Shown piece by piece: positions 1 through 7,274 of a DNA stretch of 8,310 nucleotides. The stretch's first letter is position 1; the number at the start of each line of letters is the position of its first letter. The notes under the pieces were generated by a model, which saw only the letters and a program-made list of their open reading frames with translations, had not been told where the DNA came from and did not search any database. The DNA comes from Bacillota bacterium (lineage in GTDB: Bacteria; Bacillota_E; Sulfobacillia; Sulfobacillales; Sulfobacillaceae). The DNA lies in NCBI GenBank assembly GCA_021802375.1, contig JAKAAL010000145.1, positions 1 through 8,310 of the forward strand, in the 5' to 3' direction. The translations under genes were made by a program, and so were the position numbers.

Positions 1-2040
1 ATATTGCAACTGGTAGAAGTTGCCCCAGGCCCATGGATTAGCGATAACTCCGTGAAGGTTAGGCTTTTCCAGGTAAATCTGCTCGTTGTAGTTCAAGGGA
101 ATCATGTAACCGGACTTAATCACGGCGTTGCCCATATCCGCGGCCAGCTGAGCGGCGGTCTTGCTGCTGCCCGTGTTATTGAGTTCGGATTCCCACATAC
201 GCATCTGGGCTTCTAGCGTCGGCTCATGTTGATCAACGTAGACCTGAGCGTTTAGACCAAGCGAGCTCCCACCTGCGCCATTGGCGTACGATCCGACCCA
301 CTTCCAAAAAGCCACCCAGGCGGCGTGTTTGGCGGCATTGGTCTTGGCCGCTTTGTAGCTGGACTCAAACTGGGCCAAGGAGGCGGAAAGCGGGGTCGAC
401 CCAGGCGGGTTTAAGGCTGCTCGGTAGAGCGGTGGCTGCTTGGCCGTCCAGGCATTCAAGTAGGCGATATCCTTCTTGGCCGAAGCGATAATCGGCAGCC
501 ATTGCGAGTAGGACACGCCCATGTTGTTGTTGGTCGGGCTTCCCCAGAGCTTGACGTCGTGGGGATCATAGGCCGAAAAGTACCAATTGGTTCCCGCATA
601 TTGGCGAAATGCCTGTGAACCGATGGTGCCGGAGAAACCCTCTGAAATCCACTGGTTGGCTTGAATCGCCCACTGCAAGGTCTGGTTCCAGTTCATCACC
701 TCAACCCCGACGACGTATCCTGGCTTCACGCCGGCGGTCAAGCCGCCCCAGTTCATCGCACCAAACTGGGTGGCGTTGGTCGGCTCAATCTTGAAGTTGA
801 GGTTCAAGTTGCTCTTGAGTTCTTGCGCCAACGCCTCGCCCATCAAGACTGAAGTAGGGCTATTGGTCGTGGTCTGGGTGTAGATGTAGAGTTGGGGAAT
901 GCCCCTGCCGTTGGGATGGCCCGCCTTCGCTAGGAGTTTTCGCGCCAGCGCCACGTTGTAGCTGTACGGGTTGTGCTCCAACTTATAGGTAACAAACCCT
1001 GGGAATGAGTAGATATTAGTCACGCCCACCATGTTGTTGAGCACGGGGTTAGCAATGGGCTTGCGGTTAATCGCCAAGGCAATGGCCTCGCGCACGAGCT
1101 GATTGTTCAGCGCCGAAGGCATGGTCGAGTGGTCCCAGTTAAAGGCGTTAATCGTGGCCGTCGGCGCCTTGTGCACCTGACCTTTGAAGTGAGCCAAGGC
1201 ATATTTGTAGTCGGAGGCGGTGCCGATCAAGGCGGCATCCAGCTTGTTAGCCAGGTAGTCTTCGACGGGCACGGTCGGGCCAGGAATCAAGTTGATCTGG
1301 CGCACGTTGCCCACGTTGTAGCCTGGACCACCGACGTAGTGGGGGTTTCGGGTCAAGACGAGCTCGCCATTAGGCACGAAGGAATGGACGACATAGGGCC
1401 CATCGCCAACAAAATACTGAGGCATGAACCAGTTGGAGGGATGTCGTTCGACGGCAGGCGGATAGAGCGGCATCGACGCCGACAGGGCTAAGAGGCCTTT
1501 GATGTTGGTCGCTCCGCTCAAGGTCACCTTCAACTCAAAGTTGTTGACCACCTTAATCCCGACCTTGTTGGCCGGAACCGCGCCTGCATGATAGGCATAC
1601 CCGTTCAAAATGTTGTTGGTCACACCCGACCAGACGGCACCATTCGAGTCATTTGGTGCCAAAAGACGCATCCAGGCGTAATAGAAGTCTTGCGCGGTGA
1701 CGGGATGGCCATTGGACCATTTGGCGTTATGCCGCAAATAGATGGTCCACACACGGCCTCCTTGAGATGAAACCGCCTTGCTTGCTATCTTCGGAACGAT
1801 CTGGTTCTTGGTGTTGTACCCATACAGTCCCTCAAATAGCGTCCCCTGGTCCAGCAAAATATTGCCGCTCCAGTCAATGGTGTCTAGCGTCGCCAAGTTT
1901 CCGGCGGGATAGGGTACCGTCACCACGCTCGAGGCGGCATTGGCAATGGGCGTAAGCCCGGTCAACAAGCTGGCTCCGCACATTGCTGCGCTGGCCAAAG
2001 CGGCCGTTCCGACCGCCATCATCTTGCGGTTCATGTTCAT
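1..2040 (-). CDS. ABC transporter substrate-binding protein, family 5 (OppA/DppA-like), C-terminus cut by window edge
   Basis: An open frame of 680 codons runs from the ATG at 2040 to the left edge without a stop. The start follows an excellent Shine-Dalgarno, AAGGAGGAG, six to seven bases upstream; a second ATG two codons on (2034) is less well placed. Residues 1-35 form an export signal: a basic MNMNRK start, a hydrophobic stretch, then a signal peptidase I-like A-N-A site at 33-35. Family-5 landmarks follow: WTIYLRHNAKWSNGHPVTAQD (about 98-118), GDGPYVV..F..NGELVLTRNPHYVGG (212-238) and LVREAIALAINRK (315-327). The end, IPLNYNEQIYLEKPNLHGV (647-665), matches the usual C-terminal strand region, so few residues are probably missing. 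At over 680 residues it exceeds the common 500-600, with extra Trp/Asn-rich sequence in the second half. It acts outside the membrane, delivering ligand to an ABC permease not seen here. Family members bind peptides or oligosaccharides; the neighbouring alpha-xylosidase favours a sugar, which is inference. Confidence 0.92.
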   Translation of the reverse strand, partial: MNMNRKMMAVGTAALASAAMCGASLLTGLTPIANAASSVVTVPYPAGNLATLDTIDWSGNILLDQGTLFEGLYGYNTKNQIVPKIASKAVSSQGGRVWTIYLRHNAKWSNGHPVTAQDFYYAWMRLLAPNDSNGAVWSGVTNNILNGYAYHAGAVPANKVGIKVVNNFELKVTLSGATNIKGLLALSASMPLYPPAVERHPSNWFMPQYFVGDGPYVVHSFVPNGELVLTRNPHYVGGPGYNVGNVRQINLIPGPTVPVEDYLANKLDAALIGTASDYKYALAHFKGQVHKAPTATINAFNWDHSTMPSALNNQLVREAIALAINRKPIANPVLNNMVGVTNIYSFPGFVTYKLEHNPYSYNVALARKLLAKAGHPNGRGIPQLYIYTQTTTNSPTSVLMGEALAQELKSNLNLNFKIEPTNATQFGAMNWGGLTAGVKPGYVVGVEVMNWNQTLQWAIQANQWISEGFSGTIGSQAFRQYAGTNWYFSAYDPHDVKLWGSPTNNNMGVSYSQWLPIIASAKKDIAYLNAWTAKQPPLYRAALNPPGSTPLSASLAQFESSYKAAKTNAAKHAAWVAFWKWVGSYANGAGGSSLGLNAQVYVDQHEPTLEAQMRMWESELNNTGSSKTAAQLAADMGNAVIKSGYMIPLNYNEQIYLEKPNLHGVIANPWAWGNFYQLQY

Positions 2041-2101
2041 CGTTCTCCTCCTTAGGGAGCTACACATGGTCTCACGCGTTAGAGCAAGACTCGAATCATT
2101 T

Positions 2102-2130
2102 ATTTAAATTGAGTTGAGTGTAGTGCACAA
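2102..2130 (-). promoter_or_regulatory. Probable promoter of the binding-protein gene
   Basis: Read on the minus strand, TTGTGC (2130-2125) is followed after exactly 17 bases by TTAAAT (2107-2102), a fair match to a vegetative -35/-10 pair. The predicted transcript would start near 2095, giving a leader of about 55 bases before the ATG at 2040. The -35 hexamer lies inside the operator at 2124-2143, so binding there would block RNA polymerase. No experimental evidence; the call rests on spacing and position. Confidence 0.45.
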
Positions 2131-2143
2131 ACGTTTTTGTGCA
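2124..2143. promoter_or_regulatory. LacI-family operator candidate in the binding-protein promoter
   Basis: The 20-bp sequence TGCACAAACGTTTTTGTGCA has 8-bp inverted arms (TGCACAAA and TTTGTGCA) around CGTT. It also contains the perfect 8-bp palindrome AAACGTTT (2129-2136) with a central CG. A central CG is typical of operators in this family, where the hinge-helix leucine inserts, and the same core occurs in the E. coli PurR box. The identical AAACGTTT core lies upstream of the LacI-type gene in this window (5062-5069). The site covers the likely -35 element, so it would act as a repressor site. Confidence 0.6.
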
Positions 2144-2169
2144 ATCCAGCTTGTCCATCTTGATTGCAC
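2139..2169. repeat. 31-bp inverted repeat, GTGCAATC-N15-GATTGCAC
   Basis: Perfect 8-bp arms at 2139-2146 and 2162-2169 are separated by 15 bases. The left arm overlaps the right half of the operator at 2124-2143, so GTGCA or its complement TGCAC occurs three times between 2123 and 2169. It lies just upstream of the likely -35 element of the binding-protein promoter, where a dimeric activator or a second repressor dimer could sit. Which protein binds it is unknown. Confidence 0.45.
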
Positions 2170-2414
2170 GCAGTCCGCCTGCTGCCAATCGGCGAGGCAT
2201 CCCCCCCTCACGGCATCGGTATCGTTTCCGTTCGGGTTGAGTCGTTAATTTCTCCACATGAAGCGAAAATTCCTGCTAATTCTGCCCATACTCCCAAATT
2301 CCTTGACGAGGCCTGCCCTCACCCTGATCATGGCGTTGGACAAGGCTTTTCACGGTTACCGCTCCGAAACCGATGCCTATTTAATGCGCGCCTTGAAAAA
2401 ATTCCCGAGATTTC

Positions 2415-4748
2415 CTATGCGGGCAAGCGAAATGTAATCCCAGAACTACCCAGGCTGGGAGTAAGCCAAAGCCCCTCTTGCCCGACCTCGGCATCTGCGC
2501 CTTGCAACGCCAAAGGCATGGCCGACATCCCATGAAAGCAGAGCGACCAACGGCTCTTGGTTGGTCCGATCTGCTCCACAACGACCGACATATGCTGGTT
2601 ACGGTACTCAACTCGCGCCTTTAGCACCGTCGTTCCCTCCAGATTGGGCACTCGCGTCTCCGCCGCTCGCCCCTCATCGAGCGAGAAAATATGAAGAGCT
2701 ACGTCCTGGTCAAACGCATAGTCAGGCCGTTCCGAAATGCTCCCCATGGCCAAGATGGCATTGGGACGCACAAAAAGCGGCAGACTAAAGTAATCAAAAC
2801 GGCCTTTCCGCCACCCTCCGCCGGATAAGACTTCACCATTAAGCAGGTGGGTCCACTGGCCCTCGGGCAAGTAAAAGTCGACCTCCCCCTCTTCCGAAAA
2901 CACCGGTGCTACTAAAAGCGCATCTCCCAGCATGTATTGGCGATCCAAGCCATCTGAGCCGCGATCCTGCGGAAACTCAAAGTGCATCGCCCGCATCACC
3001 GGATGTCCCCACTGCTGGGCCTCGACGGCCTTTTGATACAGATAGGGCATGAGGCGATTTTTTAACTGAGCAAAGTAGCGGAGGACATCGACGGCCTCTT
3101 GGTCAAACAACCAAGGCACTCGATAGGAAGAATTGCCGTGTAAGCGGCTATGCGTCGATAACAGCCCAAATTGAATCCATCGCTTGTAAAGATCCGCAGT
3201 TGGGGTGCCCTCAAAGCCCCCAATGTCATGACTCCAAAATCCGAAGCCAGACAGGCCCAAGGACAAGCCTCCACGAAGGCTTTCGGCCATCGAAGCATAA
3301 CTTGCATGGCAGTCTCCGCCCCAGTGCACAGGAAATTTCTGTCCTCCCACCGTTGCTGATCGGGCAAAAACCACCGCCTCCTGGGGACGCCCTTGCTGGA
3401 GCGCCTCAAACACGGCTTGGTTGTATAGGTAAGGATAATAGTTGTGCATCTTTGACGGATCTGACCCATCGGCATATTGCACGTCCAGGGGAATGCGCTC
3501 GCCAAAGTCCGTCTTGAAGGCGTCGACTCCCATGGCGATTAGGCCCTTCAGCTTGCTTTGAAACCAACGTTTAGCCTCGGGGTTGGTAAAGTCTATGATA
3601 CCCATCCCCGGTTGCCATAAATCCCACTGCCAGACGCGACCATCTGGCCGTTTGAGAAGATAACCAAGATCGCGCGCCTCATCAAACAAGGCGGCACGCT
3701 GGCCGATATAGGGGTTAATCCAAACGGAAAGCTTCAAGCCTCTTGCGTGAAGCCGCTGCAACATACCCTCAGGGTCGGGATATGCCCGTTCGTCCCACGT
3801 AAAGTTGCACCATTCATATTCCTTCATCCAAAAGCAATCAAAGTGAAAGACGCTTAACGGAATTTGACGATCGGCCATCCCATCGATAAAGCTAACCGCC
3901 GTCTTCTCGTCGTAATCCGTCGTAAAAGACGTGGTCAGCCAAAGACCAAATGACCAGGCAGGAGGCAGCGCCGGCCTCCCGGTTAGGGCCGTATAGCGCT
4001 GTAAAATTTCTTTAGGCGAAGGGCCATTAATCACGTAGTATTCAAGAGCCTCAGCCTCTACGCTGAACTGCACGGCGGAGACCTTTTCCGATCCCACTTC
4101 AAATGACACGCGTTCGGGATGATTCACCAGCACTCCATAGCCACGACTGGTAAGGTAAAACGGAATATTCTTGTAGGACTGTTCTGTGTTCGTGCCGCCG
4201 TCTTCGTTCCAACTGTCCACCGTTTGGCCATTCTTCACAAAGGCGGTAAAGCGCTCGCCCAGACCGTAAACGGATTCGCCCACACCAAGTCCCAGTTGCT
4301 CCCTGAGAAAGCTCTGGCCGCCATCCTGAACAATGTATGCCATGGCTCCGGACGCGCTCTCGGTCAGGAATCGCTCACCGTCGAAGAAGCTCATGCGCCA
4401 AGGCTGTTCTTTCGATATGCGTGCGCTTAGACTCCCACTCTTCAACGCGATGCACGACGCATCGTCATCGATCGACGTGGCCACCGCATCATCTGCCATC
4501 GAAAATTCAGGACCCAGGGCATTCCCTCCCCTAAAATGCTCCACCCGAACGCGAATCACCCCCTCTATCGGAGAGCCCAGACGAATGGTGAATAGGGGGC
4601 CCCCTAGGGTAGCGCCGCGAGATTGGGATGGGTTGTGGCTGACATAGAGCGTGAGCCCACCATCCTCCACGCTTGCCTGATGAAGACGCCGAGGAGAATA
4701 AATGGTCATCCCATCGCGGGCAAGCCACTGGCCATTACTAAACTTCAC
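2415..4748 (-). CDS. yicI: GH31 alpha-xylosidase, YicI type
   Basis: A 777-residue cytoplasmic glycoside hydrolase of family 31 (E. coli YicI has 772) that releases alpha-linked xylose from the non-reducing end of isoprimeverose and other xyloglucan fragments. I chose the GTG at 4748 because the protein then begins MKFSNGQWLARDGM, like YicI, and GAGGTGA (4760-4754) is well spaced before it. A longer frame back to 4886 adds 46 residues unlike the family. An N-terminal beta-sandwich (about 1-240) is followed by the catalytic barrel (about 260-590) and C-terminal beta domains. The nucleophile is D414 in FKTDFGERIP and the acid/base D479 in HWGGDC. Residues tied to xylose specificity in YicI are all present: F275, C305-F306, W343 and K412. 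The LacI-type gene is divergent; the binding-protein gene lies downstream on the same strand. Alpha-glucosidase activity is the alternative, but C305-F306 argues against it. Confidence 0.95.
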   Translation of the reverse strand: MKFSNGQWLARDGMTIYSPRRLHQASVEDGGLTLYVSHNPSQSRGATLGGPLFTIRLGSPIEGVIRVRVEHFRGGNALGPEFSMADDAVATSIDDDASCIALKSGSLSARISKEQPWRMSFFDGERFLTESASGAMAYIVQDGGQSFLREQLGLGVGESVYGLGERFTAFVKNGQTVDSWNEDGGTNTEQSYKNIPFYLTSRGYGVLVNHPERVSFEVGSEKVSAVQFSVEAEALEYYVINGPSPKEILQRYTALTGRPALPPAWSFGLWLTTSFTTDYDEKTAVSFIDGMADRQIPLSVFHFDCFWMKEYEWCNFTWDERAYPDPEGMLQRLHARGLKLSVWINPYIGQRAALFDEARDLGYLLKRPDGRVWQWDLWQPGMGIIDFTNPEAKRWFQSKLKGLIAMGVDAFKTDFGERIPLDVQYADGSDPSKMHNYYPYLYNQAVFEALQQGRPQEAVVFARSATVGGQKFPVHWGGDCHASYASMAESLRGGLSLGLSGFGFWSHDIGGFEGTPTADLYKRWIQFGLLSTHSRLHGNSSYRVPWLFDQEAVDVLRYFAQLKNRLMPYLYQKAVEAQQWGHPVMRAMHFEFPQDRGSDGLDRQYMLGDALLVAPVFSEEGEVDFYLPEGQWTHLLNGEVLSGGGWRKGRFDYFSLPLFVRPNAILAMGSISERPDYAFDQDVALHIFSLDEGRAAETRVPNLEGTTVLKARVEYRNQHMSVVVEQIGPTKSRWSLCFHGMSAMPLALQGADAEVGQEGLWLTPSLGSSGITFRLPA

Positions 4749-4903
4749 CACTGTCACCTCAAATTGGATAATTGGCCAAAAGCTTAAACGCCGTTGACAA
4801 CATAAATGCGCACCGTTTGACCTTGGTGCCAGGATTCGCACTCGTATTCGAGAAACTCGACACGATTCCTTCCCCACTGGACACATTTTATCGAAAGTTT
4901 TTC

Positions 4904-4922
4904 ATTAAAACTTAGGTTTAAT
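4904..4922. promoter_or_regulatory. AT-rich palindrome, possible operator for the alpha-xylosidase gene
   Basis: The 19-bp sequence ATTAAAACTTAGGTTTAAT is an inverted repeat with one mismatched pair around a central T. It lies 12 to 18 bases upstream of the -10-like TAAAAT on the minus strand. It lacks the AAACGTTT core of the other two operators, so it would bind a different protein or be a weak site. Confidence 0.3.
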
Positions 4923-5002
4923 TTCCCCGCTGACGAGCGAAAATTTTGAAGGGGTTGCGACTTTAAGGTCGAACTCTATCTTTACGGGCGGATTCATGCA
5001 AG

Positions 5003-5028
5003 GCACCGTGCCGCACCTGGCACGCACC
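5003..5028. repeat. Three GCACC direct repeats at helical spacing, with overlapping inverted repeats
   Basis: GCACC occurs at 5003-5007, 5013-5017 and 5024-5028, so copies repeat every 10 and 11 bases, about one DNA turn. The same stretch contains the perfect inverted repeat CGTGCC-GCACCT-GGCACG (5007-5024) and the overlapping alternative GGCA-CCG-TGCC (5002-5012), which could not fold together with it. It lies about 70 bases before the start of the LacI-type gene. Confidence 0.4.
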
Positions 5029-5057
5029 ATAAGCTTCGTAGAACTTTGCATTCTCGG

Positions 5058-5073
5058 CCGAAAACGTTTCCGG
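5058..5073. promoter_or_regulatory. LacI-family operator candidate before the regulator gene
   Basis: CCGAAAACGTTTCCGG is a 16-bp palindrome with one mismatched pair and a perfect AAACGTTT core (5062-5069). It ends 22 bases before the ATG at 5096, in the expected place for autoregulation. The core is identical to that in the binding-protein promoter at 2129-2136, which suggests that one regulator controls both. Confidence 0.6.
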
Positions 5074-5083
5074 TGTGATCTGA

Positions 5084-6172
<1,089 letters not shown>

Positions 6173-6222
6173 CTAGGACCAAAGGAGAGCGCAGGCTTGC
6201 GATATGCGGAGGTGGATAATTC

Positions 6223-7131
6223 GTGGATATTGTTAAAGTAACGCCTCGCGGTTATTGCTACGGGGTGGTGGACGCCATTACCTTAGCCAAACGCGTGGCT
6301 TCAGATCCTAACGTGCCCCGACCTATTTTCGTTTTAGGCCAAATCGTGCATAACCGTCATGTGGTCAACCAGTTGTCCGAACTAGGCATTGTCACCTTGG
6401 ACGGGGCATCCCGACTCGATTTATTGGAACAGGTGCCCGTTGGATCAACCATCATCTTTACCGCCCATGGAGTCGCGCCAGCGGTGAAAGAACGCGCCCA
6501 GGCACGTGGCTTAAACGTCTACGACGCCACCTGTCCCGATGTGACCCGAACCCATGAGCTCATCCAGCAAAAGATTGCCCAAGGACGTTTTATATTATAT
6601 ATCGGCACGCCAGGACATCCTGAGCCTGAGGGAGCTACCGGCGAGGCACCATCGAACCGCATTGCCCTCATTGCCTCGCGCGAAGACGCGATGTCGGTCG
6701 AAGTGCCAACGGGCATGACTGTGGCCGTCATGACCCAGACGACTCTCAGCCAATGGGACACCCAGGCCATCATCGCGGCCATCCAATCCCGATTTCCCGA
6801 TGCAGAGATTTTTAATGAAATCTGCATGGCTACCCAATCACGGCAAGAAGCGGCCGTCAACGCTGCCCAAGATGTGGATTTGGTTGTCGTCGTGGGCGAC
6901 CGGCGAAGCAATAATTCCAACCGCCTGGTCGAAGTCTCTGAACTCATTGGAAAAACCCGAGCCATCCGTGTCGAAAGCGCTGAAGATCTGAAACCAGAGT
7001 GGTTTGTGAACGTAAAACGGGTGGCGATTACCTCAGGCTCGTCAACGCCCACCGAAATTACCCGCAGTGTGATCCAACAAATTAGTCAGTGGGCTTCGGT
7101 GCATTCGTCTACCATCGCCTCTTCCTCGTGA
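6223..7131 (+). CDS. ispH: 4-hydroxy-3-methylbut-2-enyl diphosphate reductase
   Basis: A 302-residue cytoplasmic iron-sulfur enzyme catalysing the last MEP-pathway step: HMBPP is reduced to isopentenyl and dimethylallyl diphosphate. The three cluster-binding cysteines are C12 (PRGYCYG), C104 (DATCPDVT) and C201 (NEICMATQSR). The catalytic glutamate is E134 in GHPEPEG. Diphosphate-binding positions are visible as H43 (IVHN), H82 (TAHG), H132, TQTTLS (171-176), SNNSNRL (229-235) and S274. The sequence most resembles Bacillus-type IspH and is slightly short at the C-terminus. The start is GTG at 6223, set by GGAGGTG (6208-6214) eight bases upstream, because the Met-Asp-Ile-Val-Lys opening fits the family. 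It lies 50 bases behind the LacI-type gene with no terminator between them, so partial co-transcription is possible, although a sugar regulator and an essential isoprenoid gene have no obvious shared role. Confidence 0.97.
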   Translation: MDIVKVTPRGYCYGVVDAITLAKRVASDPNVPRPIFVLGQIVHNRHVVNQLSELGIVTLDGASRLDLLEQVPVGSTIIFTAHGVAPAVKERAQARGLNVYDATCPDVTRTHELIQQKIAQGRFILYIGTPGHPEPEGATGEAPSNRIALIASREDAMSVEVPTGMTVAVMTQTTLSQWDTQAIIAAIQSRFPDAEIFNEICMATQSRQEAAVNAAQDVDLVVVVGDRRSNNSNRLVEVSELIGKTRAIRVESAEDLKPEWFVNVKRVAITSGSSTPTEITRSVIQQISQWASVHSSTIASSS

Positions 7132-7165
7132 CGTTCGCGATATGCGATGGCGAAGGCGTCGTCAC
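7128..7165 (+). repeat. Inverted repeat across the ispH stop codon
   Basis: GTGACG-TTCGC (7128-7138) can pair with GCGAA (7150-7154) and CGTCAC (7160-7165), giving an 11-pair stem with an 11-base loop and a small bulge on the right arm. The ispH stop (7129-7131) lies in the left arm. No T-run follows, so it is not a standard intrinsic terminator; it may stabilise the 3' end or be chance. The remaining bases to 7274 show no clear promoter. Confidence 0.35.
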
Positions 7166-7274
7166 CCTCCATGGTTCTAGTGACCAGCTCACCGCCAGAG
7201 AGTCGGCGAAAGTTGCCTTGTTTTAGGGTCGACCGGGGAGCCTTCAGAGCTCAGCAAAGGGCGGTCCAGATTTT

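Larger units (their letters stand above)
2041..2414. other. Intergenic region between the alpha-xylosidase gene and the binding-protein gene
   Basis: This stretch of 374 bases holds the binding-protein ribosome binding site (just left of 2055), a probable promoter (2102-2130), a LacI-type operator (2124-2143) and an overlapping 31-bp inverted repeat (2139-2169). The part from about 2170 to 2414 shows no convincing gene. A plus-strand frame of 59 codons (2258-2437) lacks a ribosome binding site and runs into the end of the alpha-xylosidase gene. No clear intrinsic terminator for the alpha-xylosidase gene was found; the best candidate is a four-pair stem followed by TTTTTT just after its stop. 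Some read-through into the binding-protein gene is therefore possible. Confidence 0.6.

Noticed and set aside
1129..1491. 120-codon plus-strand frame and other plus-strand frames in 1-1955
   Set aside because: They are antisense to the continuous binding-protein gene, which has a signal peptide and family-5 motifs; the plus-strand frames show none.
2390..2435. Terminator of the alpha-xylosidase gene: CCCG, 12-base loop, CGGG, then AATTTTTT on the minus strand
   Set aside because: A four-pair stem with a 12-base loop is too weak to call a terminator.
2164..2535. 123-codon plus-strand frame starting at a TTG
   Set aside because: More than a third overlaps the alpha-xylosidase gene on the other strand, it has no ribosome binding site, and its composition is like a shadow frame.
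3564..3572. CAACGTTTA resembling the operator core
   Set aside because: Only part of the AAACGTTT core is present, there is no flanking symmetry, and it lies within the alpha-xylosidase coding region.
4749..4886. 46-residue N-terminal extension of the alpha-xylosidase from an ATG at 4886
   Set aside because: The extra residues are Arg/Cys-rich and unlike the family. The GTG at 4748 has the better ribosome binding site and gives the YicI-like start and length.
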